From Thiodiazotropha sp040507035 (GTDB lineage Bacteria > Pseudomonadota > Gammaproteobacteria > Chromatiales > Chromatiaceae), in the NCBI GenBank assembly GCA_040507035.1, contig JBEVVR010000023.1, positions 1 through 64,000 on the forward strand: DNA of 64,000 bases, given 5' to 3'. Within the stretch, counting starts at the first letter, position 1, and the number at the start of each line of letters is the position of its first letter. A model generated the notes under the pieces. That model saw only the letters and a program-made list of their open reading frames with translations. It searched no databases and was not told where the DNA came from. The position numbers and the translations under genes are program-made. Of the stretch, positions 7,644-15,883 are shown piece by piece.

Positions 7644-8935
7644 AGCAACCATTCGTGTTGCATATCGATGCATGCGCCCATCCTTTCAAAAAGTTGGTAG
7701 AGACCGAAAAAGGTACGATCAAAATAGATGAATTCATTGGCCAGACTGTTGATCTTGCGCACCTTGGCGATTTGCCGGAAGGATGCCCAACCTTCAGCGG
7801 TGTATGACACTCCCTGGTTGGTAAAATTGAATCGCCCCGCCTTGAAGGGTCTGGTCAGCCAATCACCGAAGGGTTGCAGGACGTCATCGTAGAAGGCCTG
7901 CAGTTCATCCTCTGTCATCTCGGCAACCATGCCGAGTCGTCGGTATTTCGAGATCACCTGGCTGGCATCCCTGTCCATGTAGGCACGCAGCAGTTGGGGT
8001 ATCAGGTTGACGAAATCCGCCGAGTAGTAGCGGACACATCCGAAGTCGATCAATCCCAGGGTAGCGTCATCGGCAAACAGATAATTGCCTGGATTGGGAT
8101 CGGCGTGCAGGGCATGCAGACCGTAGAAGGAGTGGACAAATATATCATAGAGCCGCTGCCCGAAGTGGTCCCGCGCCTGCTGGGTGGGATGGGTTTCCAA
8201 CCAGGTCTCCAGATGGAGACCCGGCAGGCGCTCGGTGGCCAGGACATGTTTCGATGAGTAGTCCCCGTAGACTGCTGGAATCTTAATCCCGGGAAGTTTG
8301 AGATGGTTCCTGAACCACTCGGTGTTTTTCGCTTCCTGGCGATAGTCGACCTCCTCATGCAGGCGTTGCTCGATCTCATCGAGGGAGGAGAGCATCAGTT
8401 TTGCATAACGGGTCGGCTTGATCAGGGTGCGAAGCAGTTGCAGGTCGTTGTCGATGGTGACCTTGATCCCCGGATACTGCAGCTTCACCGCCAGCTCCAC
8501 ACCGTCATCTCCACGGGCGGCATGGACCTGACCCAGGCTCGCTGCGGCAAAGGCCTGTGGTTCAAACTGTGAAAACAGCGTCTCGGGGGATTTACCAAAC
8601 TCCTGCAGCATCAGTTTGCGTATCAGCGGCCGTCCCAGGGGAGGGACCTGGTGGTAGGACTTGGACATCTCGCGGCGAAACCACTCCGGCATCAGATTGC
8701 TCTCCATGCTCAACATCTGCGCAACCTTCAATGCGGTGCCGCGAAGTCGGGAGAAGGCCTGGAACAGAATCCTTGCGGTCTCATCATCGAGCAGCAGTTT
8801 CTGCTCCTCTCTTGCCGGCTCGCTGAGGAAGGGGCGCTTGGCGGCATGGGTAAGCTGTCTGCTTCCCGCCTTGAGCAGGGCGCTCCCGGCGATACCGCTG
8901 CGTGCCAGTTTGCCGGTGGGGATGGTGTCAGACAT
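7640..8935 (-). CDS. AarF/ABC1/UbiB family atypical kinase
   Basis: A 431-residue member of the ABC1 (ADCK/UbiB) family of protein-kinase-like ATPases that support ubiquinone or other lipid metabolism at membranes. Visible motifs are ALKVAQMLS (the KxGQ signature, with Ala for Gly), AAASLGQVHAA, LAVKLQYPG with the ATP-binding Lys, HADPNPGNYLF (catalytic loop) and DFG. It lacks the C-terminal membrane helices of UbiB itself, so it is a paralogue rather than UbiB. I start at MSDTIPTG (8935), which overlaps the tetR stop by 8 bases. An upstream in-frame start at 8989 is less likely. Confidence 0.85.
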   Translation of the reverse strand: MSDTIPTGKLARSGIAGSALLKAGSRQLTHAAKRPFLSEPAREEQKLLLDDETARILFQAFSRLRGTALKVAQMLSMESNLMPEWFRREMSKSYHQVPPLGRPLIRKLMLQEFGKSPETLFSQFEPQAFAAASLGQVHAARGDDGVELAVKLQYPGIKVTIDNDLQLLRTLIKPTRYAKLMLSSLDEIEQRLHEEVDYRQEAKNTEWFRNHLKLPGIKIPAVYGDYSSKHVLATERLPGLHLETWLETHPTQQARDHFGQRLYDIFVHSFYGLHALHADPNPGNYLFADDATLGLIDFGCVRYYSADFVNLIPQLLRAYMDRDASQVISKYRRLGMVAEMTEDELQAFYDDVLQPFGDWLTRPFKAGRFNFTNQGVSYTAEGWASFRQIAKVRKINSLANEFIYFDRTFFGLYQLFERMGACIDMQHEWLL

Positions 8936-9665
8936 CCTCACCATCCATGAAGCGCCGTTTCGCCTTTTTCCAGGGCCCGGTGTAGTCACCCAGCTTCTCC
9001 AGATGGCGGCTTACCTGGCTGCGAAAGAGAAAGGAGAGAAGGTCGAGGGCCTTGCCGATCATCGCCGTGTGTAGCACCATGGCGATGATCTCCACACTGC
9101 GGTCGACCAGTTGCGTGGTGTTGGCGAAATCCTCCGATTCATCATGCAGCCAATAGGCGAGAATGCCGGTGAAGTAGTCCCAATAGAGGGGGGCAAACAG
9201 CTCCCGGTAGGGTTGCTCGGGGATCTCTCCCGCCTCGATAGCGGCGTCGATCATCTCCTCCACCATGCGGTTGAACAGACGTCGGGTCTCGGCCAGGTTG
9301 ACCGCCCCCGCCACCGGCGCGGAGAAGGTGAGGCTGAAGACCTCGGTGAGGAACTCCCGATCGGGCAGCCAGAGGGCGAGTTCGGTCTCGGTCAACTGCT
9401 GCAGCTGTTCCCGCAGGCTGTATTCATGGAAATCCTCGATCTGCTTCAACGCCTTTGCCACCTCCCGCTGTTTCTCTTCGCAGTAGCCGTAGAGCAGGCC
9501 CTCCTTGGTGGGGAAGTAGTTGTAGATGGTGGCGTCACCCACCTCCGCGCGACGGGCGATCTCCCGCATGGAGGCCGATTTATAGCCCCTTTCACTGATC
9601 ACATCAGCAGCTGCCCGCAAGATCCTTTTGCGGGTCAACGCCTTCTCTTGCTTGCTGACTTTCAT
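8928..9665 (-). CDS. TetR/AcrR family transcriptional regulator
   Basis: A 245-residue regulator. The N-terminal helix-turn-helix is clear (RILRAAADVISERGYKSAS..IARRAEVGDATIYNYFPTKEGLL, about residues 14-58). The C-terminal ligand domain is long for TetR and unassigned. It leads the operon with the ABC1 kinase, membrane protein and hydrolase, and probably represses its own operon. ATG at 9665 is preferred over the GTG directly before it because AGGTAACAGGTG precedes it. Confidence 0.88.
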   Translation of the reverse strand: MKVSKQEKALTRKRILRAAADVISERGYKSASMREIARRAEVGDATIYNYFPTKEGLLYGYCEEKQREVAKALKQIEDFHEYSLREQLQQLTETELALWLPDREFLTEVFSLTFSAPVAGAVNLAETRRLFNRMVEEMIDAAIEAGEIPEQPYRELFAPLYWDYFTGILAYWLHDESEDFANTTQLVDRSVEIIAMVLHTAMIGKALDLLSFLFRSQVSRHLEKLGDYTGPWKKAKRRFMDGEDV

Positions 9666-9791
9666 CACCTGTTACCTGGATTAAAGTGAAAACACTATAT
9701 ATAAAATACAAGATAAACCTAATTAAAGTGAAATTCAAATAGAATATGGGGCAAAGTTGGGCTGTTACAGCCAACTCGGGCAGGCTCTCTG

Positions 9792-10058
9792 CTAGCGTTC
9801 CTCCCTCAGAGCCCTTTGCTGCAGGGCCCGCAGTCGCCGGCTGAACTCACTGATTCTGTATTTCAACCACTTGGCATTGTGTCCCATGCCGCGTACCGAG
9901 AAGCTGCTGATCGATTGGTGATGCTTGGCTATCTCCTCAAGGGCCTGGCAAAGCCTTTCGCAGCGGTGGTTGAATTCGCTGAATTCGTTACAGTAGCGTC
10001 GTAACTCCTCGCCGAGTGATGCGGGTTGCTTGTCTGATCCGTTAAACATGTGGCTCAT
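9792..10058 (-). CDS. Small helical protein of unknown function
   Basis: An 88-residue, predominantly helical, basic protein with several heptad-like stretches (LRRYCNEFSEFNHRCERLCQALEEI). There is no signal or membrane segment. It lies just downstream of a small phage-type regulator on the same strand and may belong to the same remnant. I recognise no family. Confidence 0.5.
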   Translation of the reverse strand: MSHMFNGSDKQPASLGEELRRYCNEFSEFNHRCERLCQALEEIAKHHQSISSFSVRGMGHNAKWLKYRISEFSRRLRALQQRALREER

Positions 10059-10116
10059 TCCATTGATTCAACATGGGGGGTGTCTATCGATTAGACGGGT
10101 TATCAGCTGTTGGCGG

Positions 10117-10323
10117 CTAGGCTTCAGGATAGAGGTCCGGCCTGAGTTCATGGCGGGTGAGTTTGCCGTTGGAGTGGTGCTCCAACAGCAGTGCCAATCT
10201 TCCGCTGGGTTTGCGGAAGCCAGAGGCAATCTGGGTTAGGTAGGCGTAGTTTGTTCCGGCCTTGAATGCCAATCCCCTGGCAGCGTCGCGGCCTTCCTTT
10301 TCGATATATGTCTTCATATCCAT
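10117..10323 (-). CDS. YdaS/Cro-type helix-turn-helix protein
   Basis: A 68-residue protein (MDMKTYIEKEGRDAARGLAF...). The pattern TYI...AARGLAFKAGTNYAYLTQIASGFRKPSG..A resembles small phage Cro/YdaS repressors with one helix-turn-helix near residues 14-42. A much longer open frame continues upstream, but it covers the divergent regulator on the other strand; the start at 10323 is the sensible one. It is divergent from the regulator at 10405 with palindromic operators between. Confidence 0.65.
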   Translation of the reverse strand: MDMKTYIEKEGRDAARGLAFKAGTNYAYLTQIASGFRKPSGRLALLLEHHSNGKLTRHELRPDLYPEA

Positions 10324-10344
10324 GACCGATTTATAGTAGCGCCA

Positions 10345-10393
10345 TGCTAAGAAATTAGCAAGTTGCTTATGGCTAAAGCTATAGCAAATTGCT
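10345..10393. promoter_or_regulatory. Operator cluster between divergent phage-type regulators
   Basis: Three short palindromes occupy the spacer between the divergent regulators: TGCTAA-GAAA-TTAGCA (10345-10360), AGCAAGTTGCT (10357-10367) and AGCAAATTGCT (10383-10393). All share the half-site AGCAA/TTGCT or TTAGCA. The last two are 26 bp apart centre to centre. This is the expected architecture for a cI/cro-like switch; binding itself is inferred. Confidence 0.5.
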
Positions 10394-10404
10394 ATGATCC
10401 GGTG

Positions 10405-10848
10405 ATGGTCAATATCAGGACGATTCGCAAGGCAAACCTGCTGCACCAGATAGCCCGCTTCGATTCCCAGCGGGCATTTGCAGATAAGGCGGGTCTGGTT
10501 CCGGCCCATGTCAGCCAGATGGTCACCAATCGACGGAAGATGGGCGACGAAGTGGCGCGGCGCATCGAAAAAAACCTCGACCTGGCGGATGGCCATATGG
10601 ATCTGCAACACCAGCCATCAAGCTATGAGGTGTTGCCCAAGCCAGATCATCTCAACCGCATTGCTGACAGCGATAGCGAGACACGCCACTCCAGGTCACT
10701 GAAGCGTGATAAACAGCAGCAACGGCTATCGGCGAAAATCAAAAAACTGATTCAGAGAATCGAGCAGGTTGCCCTTGAAGGGACGCTCTCCGATGAGGAT
10801 TGGGAGTTGTTGGAGCGATTGTTAGACAGGCTTGAAAGAGGCGATTGA
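10405..10848 (+). CDS. Small XRE/Cro-type DNA-binding regulator
   Basis: A 147-residue protein. A helix-turn-helix lies near residues 12-45 (LLHQIARFDSQRAFADKAGLVPAHVSQMVTNRRKMGDEVARRIE), the usual phage repressor arrangement in which a non-cognate GxxxxxVSQMxxxxR recognises DNA. The C-terminal half is charged and helical, perhaps for dimerisation; there is no peptidase domain as in LexA-type cI. I start at MVNIRT (10405), after the operators; an ATG at 10363 would place the operators inside the gene. Confidence 0.65.
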   Translation: MVNIRTIRKANLLHQIARFDSQRAFADKAGLVPAHVSQMVTNRRKMGDEVARRIEKNLDLADGHMDLQHQPSSYEVLPKPDHLNRIADSDSETRHSRSLKRDKQQQRLSAKIKKLIQRIEQVALEGTLSDEDWELLERLLDRLERGD

Positions 10849-10888
10849 GACACCCCACCAAATGCTGCTTAAGTAAGTGCCATTCCAC

Positions 10889-12178
10889 TCATACCAGTGT
10901 CTCAAAGGGCTGTACTGTCACACTATCGCCGCTCTCGACGCCGTCACAATCCTCTGGCAGCAGAATAAAGCAGTTACCCCGACTCATCGAGGTGAGGATA
11001 CCGGAACCCTGTCGACCGATGGTATCCACCCGGTAGGTTCCATCTTCCAAGGGTAGCATGAGACCGCGAACGAACTCGAATCTGCCCGCCTTCTTGCGAA
11101 TGTTTTGCCCGCTCATGGCCTGCAGGGTCAGGGGCCGATAGGTGGTGCCCGTGGCCAGGTAGTGAAGCGCCGGGAGCACGAACTGATAGAAGGTGACCAT
11201 CACCGCCACCGGATTCCCGGGGAGACCGAAGAAGTGGCTGTTGCCAAGCTTGCCGAAGGCCAGCGGCCTTCCCGGCTTCATGGCAATCTTCCAGAACTGC
11301 ATCTCGCCCAGCTGCTGCAGTATCGCCTTGGTGTAGTCGGCCTCGCCCACCGAGACACCGCCGGAGGTGACGACGATGTCCGCCGCTTCGTCGGCAGCGT
11401 CGAACGCCGCCTTGAGTGCATCGGGATCGTCCTTCACCACCCCCATGTCGAGTAGCTCCACATCCGCCTTGTTCAACATGCCGTAGAGGGAGTATCGATT
11501 GCTGTCATAGACTTCGCCGGCGGCGAGGGGTTCGCCGATGGAGCGCAGTTCGTCGCCGGTGGAGAAGAAGGCGACGCGGGGGCGCCTGCGCACGCTGACC
11601 TCGGCAAAGCCGAGGGAGGCGAGGATCCCCAGGTCCGCGGGGATCAGGCGTCTCCCGGGCTGTAACACCGTACTCCCCTTGGCGATATCCTCGCCCGCCT
11701 GGCGTACGTTCTGTCCCGCTCGCTGACCCTTGGCGATGCGCACCCGCTGTGCGTCGATGAGCCGGGTCTGCTCCTGCATGATCACAGTGTCGGTACCCGC
11801 CGGCATGGGAGCGCCGGTCATGATGCGAATGGTCTCATTGTCAGCACAGGGTTGATCGAAGGGAGCGCCGGCGATGGCGGTGCCGATCAGGGTGAAATCC
11901 TTCTCCCCATCTTCCGGGAGATCACTACCGGCGATGGCATAGCCGTCCATCGCCGAGTTGGTATGCCCCGGCACGTCGATGGGGGAGATGATCTCCTCCG
12001 CCAACACGGCGTTGAGGGCGTCACGCAAGGGCAAGCGCAGGGTAGTCCGAATCGGGGAGATGTTTTGCAGAATCGCTCCACGGGCGGCGGCTACGGTGAG
12101 GGTCGAGGGTGCCTCCGGGTCAGCACAACTGACGCTGGAGCCGTTGGCTTGGCTGCTCATCAAAACCGTTTTCTCCAT
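10889..12178 (-). CDS. moeA: Molybdopterin molybdotransferase MoeA
   Basis: Inserts molybdate into adenylylated molybdopterin to give active Mo-molybdopterin in the cytoplasm. At 429 residues it has the full four-domain family length. Recognisable stretches are PGHTNSAMDGYAI (domain I/III), IMTGAPMPAGTDTVIMQE, and the MoCF-like substrate domain VVTSGGVSVGEADYTKAIL followed by MKPGRPLAFG and FGLPGNPVAVMV. It is last in the tup-mob-moe operon and overlaps mobB. The start could instead be the ATG at 12160, which has GGAG 12 bases upstream. Confidence 0.93.
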   Translation of the reverse strand: MEKTVLMSSQANGSSVSCADPEAPSTLTVAAARGAILQNISPIRTTLRLPLRDALNAVLAEEIISPIDVPGHTNSAMDGYAIAGSDLPEDGEKDFTLIGTAIAGAPFDQPCADNETIRIMTGAPMPAGTDTVIMQEQTRLIDAQRVRIAKGQRAGQNVRQAGEDIAKGSTVLQPGRRLIPADLGILASLGFAEVSVRRRPRVAFFSTGDELRSIGEPLAAGEVYDSNRYSLYGMLNKADVELLDMGVVKDDPDALKAAFDAADEAADIVVTSGGVSVGEADYTKAILQQLGEMQFWKIAMKPGRPLAFGKLGNSHFFGLPGNPVAVMVTFYQFVLPALHYLATGTTYRPLTLQAMSGQNIRKKAGRFEFVRGLMLPLEDGTYRVDTIGRQGSGILTSMSRGNCFILLPEDCDGVESGDSVTVQPFETLV

Positions 12179-12701
12179 ATCGATGCATGAATTGATCTAT
12201 GAACCCGGCAATCTCCTGGGGATCGTTGAGGTTCAATAGGGTCAGATTGCGAGGAATCGCGGGGACCCGTTCATCGGTTGCCAGCGCGATGATAAAGGGG
12301 TCAGTATGACACAGAAGGGGTTTACCCAGGGCGGGGCGATGGAGTTCTATTTTATAGATCGCTTCATTCTTGAATCCCTCCACCAGCACCAGATCCAACT
12401 CCCTGGTATCGAGATAATCGAGCATCTGCGCCAGTCCGGGCTCCGGGAGCCGTTGGTCCGACTCGGATATCAAAGCCATGCGTCCGCGGGTGCTCACCAG
12501 CATCTGGTTGGCGCCCGCCTTGCGCAGTTCGTAGCTGTCCTTTCGCGGATGATCTATCTCGAACAGATGGCTGGCATGCTTTACCACGGCAATCCGCAGC
12601 CCCCGCTGTTTCAGTAGCGGCAATAGCCGGGTCAGCAGGGTGGTCTTGCCGGTACCGCTGAAGGCGCTGAATCCCAGCAACGGGAGAGGGTATTCGATCA
12701 T
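12120..12701 (-). CDS. mobB: Molybdopterin-guanine dinucleotide biosynthesis protein MobB
   Basis: A P-loop GTPase that assists MobA in attaching GMP to molybdopterin. The 193-residue protein opens with the Walker A motif GFSAFSGTGKTTLLTRLLP, continues with the family pattern RIAVVKHASHLFEIDHPRKDSYELRKAGA, and has LDLVLVEGFKNEAIYKIELHR further on. It overlaps mobA by ATGA at its start and moeA at its end, so the three are translated from one message. Confidence 0.93.
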   Translation of the reverse strand: MIEYPLPLLGFSAFSGTGKTTLLTRLLPLLKQRGLRIAVVKHASHLFEIDHPRKDSYELRKAGANQMLVSTRGRMALISESDQRLPEPGLAQMLDYLDTRELDLVLVEGFKNEAIYKIELHRPALGKPLLCHTDPFIIALATDERVPAIPRNLTLLNLNDPQEIAGFIDQFMHRYGENGFDEQPSQRLQRQLC

Positions 12702-13291
12702 GCGGCGCTCCCCTGAAGATTATCCCGTTCCTGCAGGGTGTTAATATTGATGAAGGTGCGGGGGATATCGGAAAAGTCGGCATAGACGACTCGCTGTTGT
12801 TGATACCAGAGATCGATCTTTCTATCCCCTCCATCCAGGTATTTTTGCAGGCTCCTGTGCAAGTGTTTGGGAATCAGGGCGTGTACCGGTTGCAGGCGCT
12901 GGCCGTCGTGGGCCACGGCGATATCCGCATTGGCCGATTGTCGTGCCTGAAGCAGACGCTCGACCATATCGACGGGGAGCAATGGGCCATCACAGGGGAG
13001 GGTGATCATATCCTCCGTGGTGATCGTCTCCAGGGCGGCGATGAATCCGGCCAGGGGGCCCTGATAGTCGTGCAATGAGTCGGCGACAACCGGATAGCCG
13101 AAGGCTGCATAACGGGCCTGGTTGCGATTGGCATTGATCAGGATATGCCCCACCTGGGGCGCGATCGCACTGATTACATGTTGAATCAGGGGTACGCCGT
13201 TCAGCTCGATCAGCCCCTTGTCCTCGCCACCCATGCGACGGCCGCGACCACCAGCGAGAATCACCGCCGTCACCTCTGCATGGTTGCTCAT
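12698..13291 (-). CDS. mobA: Molybdenum cofactor guanylyltransferase MobA
   Basis: Transfers GMP from GTP to Mo-molybdopterin, giving the bis-MGD cofactor that DMSO-reductase-family enzymes such as formate dehydrogenase require. The 197-residue nucleotidyltransferase starts with AVILAGGRGRRMGGEDKGLIELNG, the GTP-binding signature. TLPCDGPLLPVDMVERLL and VHALIPKHLHRSLQKYL further along match the family. It is coupled by ATGA overlaps to tupC upstream and mobB downstream. Both molybdoenzymes in this window belong to the bis-MGD class, so the link is direct. Confidence 0.93.
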   Translation of the reverse strand: MSNHAEVTAVILAGGRGRRMGGEDKGLIELNGVPLIQHVISAIAPQVGHILINANRNQARYAAFGYPVVADSLHDYQGPLAGFIAALETITTEDMITLPCDGPLLPVDMVERLLQARQSANADIAVAHDGQRLQPVHALIPKHLHRSLQKYLDGGDRKIDLWYQQQRVVYADFSDIPRTFININTLQERDNLQGSAA

Positions 13292-14007
13292 GCGGTGCTC
13301 CTCAGGCCGTTGCTTTTTTGCGACTGTATCGACATCAGTTTCTCTTCCTCAATCCCGATCAGGCGGCCCTCATAGAGGTGGATGTGACGATCGATCAATG
13401 CAGTGAAGTGTAGTGGATCGTGGCTTGCTAGGAGCAGGGCAATACCCTGCTCTTTGAAAGAGTTAAGCAGATCCAGGGTGCGTTGCCTCGCCGTCTGGTC
13501 CAGGTTCGCGGTGGGCTCGTCCAGGAGCAGGATCCGCGGGTTTCTCAGCCTGGCCCGCGCCAGGGAGACCCGTTGCCGCTCGCCCCCGGAGAGGGATTTG
13601 GCCGGCGTCTCCTGGAGATAGCCGAGCTCGGCCCAGTCGATGGCGCTATCGACCAGGCGTTGACGTGTCTGTTTGTTCAGACCGCGGGGGAGGGCATAAC
13701 CGAGGTTGTATCTCACCGAGCCGTCGAACATGTAGGGATGTTGGTGAAGATAGAGAATCCGTTTATGCAGATCGCTACGACAGCGACGCCATGATCGGGG
13801 ATTCTCATCGGCGATGCTGATACAGCAGCTGTCGGGTCTTTCCAGGCCCGCAAGGATGCGCAACAGGGTCGTCTTGCCGGCGCCGTTGCCGCCGGTGAGG
13901 AGAACGCATTCGCCCCTCTCCAGGGAGAGATCGATACCGTCCAGCAATCTGCGTTTGGCAAAGCGCATACAGAGAGCAGAGACGTCGATAACGGTTCGAT
14001 TACTCAT
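13288..14007 (-). CDS. tupC: Tungstate/molybdate ABC transporter ATP-binding protein
   Basis: A 239-residue ABC ATPase with Walker A GGNGAGKTTLL (about residue 37), Q-loop HQHPYMFDG, signature LSGGERQRVSLARA and Walker B ILLLDEP. It powers import of the oxyanion bound by TupA through the TupB permease. There is no C-terminal TOBE domain, which separates it from ModC and fits the Tup type. ATGA overlaps link it to tupB and mobA. Confidence 0.88.
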   Translation of the reverse strand: MSNRTVIDVSALCMRFAKRRLLDGIDLSLERGECVLLTGGNGAGKTTLLRILAGLERPDSCCISIADENPRSWRRCRSDLHKRILYLHQHPYMFDGSVRYNLGYALPRGLNKQTRQRLVDSAIDWAELGYLQETPAKSLSGGERQRVSLARARLRNPRILLLDEPTANLDQTARQRTLDLLNSFKEQGIALLLASHDPLHFTALIDRHIHLYEGRLIGIEEEKLMSIQSQKSNGLRSTA

Positions 14008-14708
14008 GTCGCTGGCTGCCCCTTGCCCTGAATGTGTTGCAGCAGGGCGTTGAGTGAGAATGCTAGGGTCAATAATACCAGACCCAGGGCGATTCCCTGG
14101 GCAAATTCACCCTTACTCGATTCCAGGGCGATTGCGGTGGGTATGTTGCGCGTATAGTGGAGAATGTTACCGCCGAGCATCATCGACGCTCCGACTTCGG
14201 CGATGATGCGGCCAAAGGCGGCGAGCAGTGCCGCCATCAGTCCGAAGCGTGCCTCGCGCATCACGGTGAACAGCGCCCGCAGTGGATTGGCTCCCAGGGT
14301 GCGGGCCGTCTCCCAGGCGCGAATATCGGAGGCCTGCAGCGCCGAATGCCCCATCGCCACCAGAATCGGAAAAGCGAGGGTAATCTGTCCCAGCACCATC
14401 GCGGTCTGGGTGAACAGTAACTTCCACTCACCCAGGGGGCCCTGTCTCGAGAGCAGGATGAAAAGGGTCAGGCCCACCACCACCGCCGGGACAGAGAGAA
14501 AGGTGGAGTTGATGGAGATAATCAGGCGACGGCCGGGAAAGCGCTTATAGGTAAGAATAAACGCCACCAGCAGTGCCGGTGGCGTGGCTACCAGGATGGC
14601 GACACCTGAAACCCTGAAGGAGATAGCGATGATCTCCCACAACTCCCGATTGCCACTGAACAGGAGATTGAGTGCCGCAAGGGTGGTGGTGCTGAGTGAT
14701 TCCATCAC
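14004..14708 (-). CDS. tupB: Tungstate/molybdate ABC transporter permease
   Basis: A 234-residue inner-membrane permease with five to six hydrophobic segments. The cytoplasmic coupling loop EVGASMMLGGNI and the stretch AWETARTLGANPLRALFTVMREARFGLMAALLAAFGRIIAE are the EAA-type motif, and match TupB proteins in particular. ATGA overlaps connect it to tupA and tupC. Confidence 0.88.
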   Translation of the reverse strand: MMESLSTTTLAALNLLFSGNRELWEIIAISFRVSGVAILVATPPALLVAFILTYKRFPGRRLIISINSTFLSVPAVVVGLTLFILLSRQGPLGEWKLLFTQTAMVLGQITLAFPILVAMGHSALQASDIRAWETARTLGANPLRALFTVMREARFGLMAALLAAFGRIIAEVGASMMLGGNILHYTRNIPTAIALESSKGEFAQGIALGLVLLTLAFSLNALLQHIQGKGQPAT

Positions 14709-15565
14709 TGATTATTGTCGAATGAGGCGAACTCACCGGCATCGGCTGAGGGGGTGAAGAGTTTGTTGTCGCCTATCTTGAAGTTGCCGATTCGATCCTG
14801 ACCATCGGGGGATATCATCCACTTGATCAGCGCATTGGCGCCCTGATGATTGATATCGGGATAGCGTTTCGGGCTTACCGCGATGATGCCATAGGGATTG
14901 AACAGCAGGGGGTCTCCCTCGAAGCGGATCTGCAGCGGCGATTTATCCTGATAAGCGAGCCATGTTCCCCTGTCGGTCAGGGTGTAGGCATCCATCTCGG
15001 AGGCGATCTGTATTACCTTGCCCATACCCTGGCCTACTTCCCGATACCAATCCCCCTCGGGTTTCATGCCGACCTTTTTCCACAGACCGAGCTCCTTCTT
15101 GTGGGTCCCGGAATCGTCACCGCGGGAGATGAAACTCGCCTTCTGTTTGGCGATGGCCTTGAGTGCCGAGATGGCGTCCTTTGCGTTGGCGATAGCGGCG
15201 GGGTCCCCTGCGGGTCCGATCAGGATGAAGTCGTTATACATCACACCATAGCGTTTTACCCCATGGCCTTCGGCAACGAATTTATCCTCCGCGGCGCGGG
15301 CGTGCACCAGAACCAGATCCACATCCCCGTCCCTACCCATGCGCAGTGCCTTACCGGTTCCCACGGCGATGACATGCACGGGATAACCGGTGGTTTGGGT
15401 AAAGGCCGGCAGCAGATCGGCAAGCAGACCCGAGTTGTCGGTGCTGGTCGTTGTCGCCAGACGGATGGTCTGTTTTTGAACAGTTTCCGCATGGCCAGTG
15501 CCAATAGTTAACAGGATGGCCAGTGTAAAAAAACGGGTAAAATGTAAAATACAACGCATACTCAT
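14705..15565 (-). CDS. tupA: Tungstate/molybdate-binding periplasmic protein
   Basis: A 286-residue solute-binding protein with a signal peptide (hydrophobic core residues 8-24, cleavage after GHA). The oxyanion-binding signature LATTTSTDNSGLL near residue 36 and SRGDDSGTHKKELGLWKK near residue 145 are those of TupA, which prefers tungstate; molybdate is the alternative and cannot be excluded. It is first gene of the tupABC-mobAB-moeA operon. A perfect-consensus sigma-54 promoter sits 43 bases upstream. Confidence 0.9.
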   Translation of the reverse strand: MSMRCILHFTRFFTLAILLTIGTGHAETVQKQTIRLATTTSTDNSGLLADLLPAFTQTTGYPVHVIAVGTGKALRMGRDGDVDLVLVHARAAEDKFVAEGHGVKRYGVMYNDFILIGPAGDPAAIANAKDAISALKAIAKQKASFISRGDDSGTHKKELGLWKKVGMKPEGDWYREVGQGMGKVIQIASEMDAYTLTDRGTWLAYQDKSPLQIRFEGDPLLFNPYGIIAVSPKRYPDINHQGANALIKWMISPDGQDRIGNFKIGDNKLFTPSADAGEFASFDNNQ

Positions 15566-15607
15566 GGGGAAATAGCCTCGGTTTGTTGTTTTATAATTAC
15601 AATCGAC

Positions 15608-15623
15608 TGCAAAAGAAGTGCCA
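15608..15623 (-). promoter_or_regulatory. Sigma-54 promoter for tupABC-mobAB-moeA
   Basis: Read on the minus strand, the sequence is TGGCAC-TTCTT-TTGCA, an exact match to the -24/-12 consensus (TGGCAC-N5-TTGCA). Transcription should begin near 15597, leaving a leader of about 30 bases before tupA. An enhancer-type palindrome lies about 185 bp upstream at 15806-15822. Confidence 0.75.
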
Positions 15624-15723
15624 TAATTGCCAGTGGTCTACCAAGGTCTCCCAATGCAGTCGTAGCGGGTTTTCTTTTGTCTACTCTATGAGTGTTATGG
15701 GAATAGAGTAAAGAAATTGGAGT

Positions 15724-15775
15724 TCAATGGCGACCAGGCAGTCGATAGAGAGGAGGTCGATCATCTCTGATGAGA
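15724..15775 (-). promoter_or_regulatory. Conserved upstream element, copy A
   Basis: On the minus strand this holds AGAGATGAT-CGACC..CTCTA..CTGCCT-GGTC. A related sequence lies at 31621-31675 with AGAGATGAT-AGGCC..CTCTA..CTTCCA-GGCC. The flanking GACC/GGTC and GGCC/GGCC can each pair, so the two copies differ in a compensatory way. Both lie about 95-100 bp upstream of a sigma-54 promoter (tupA here, moaA there). Function is unknown; protein-binding site and structured RNA are both possible. Confidence 0.4.
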
Positions 15776-15805
15776 CAAATGGTCGCAGACCGGCAGTGAC
15801 AGACT

Positions 15806-15822
15806 TGGGTCATTTTGACCCA
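15806..15822. promoter_or_regulatory. Enhancer-type palindrome between tupA and the sigma-54 regulator
   Basis: TGGGTCA-TTT-TGACCCA is a perfect 17-bp palindrome. Its half-site matches those at 31764-31813 in front of the formate dehydrogenase operon (TGGGWCA). It lies between the divergent tup operon and regulator gene, so it is a likely binding site for the sigma-54 regulator encoded at 15884, serving the tup promoter and perhaps autoregulation. Confidence 0.6.
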
Positions 15823-15883
15823 TAATTGGACCTGATCATGTGGCACCGGATACAGGTAGCGTAGCTTACTGGAATAACTACCG

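Noticed and set aside
9792..10848. A complete prophage
   Set aside because: Only regulators and one small protein are present; the flanks are metabolic genes with no integrase, terminase or structural genes.
15724..15775. Calling this element a Moco/Tuco riboswitch outright
   Set aside because: A perfect sigma-54 promoter lies downstream of it (15608-15623), so the main tup transcript would not include it, and I cannot run the covariance model. Kept as an unexplained regulatory element.
15840..15856. TGGCAC box before the regulator gene as a sigma-54 promoter
   Set aside because: TGGCACCGGATACAGG lacks the GC at -12 with correct spacing, so the regulator probably uses another promoter.
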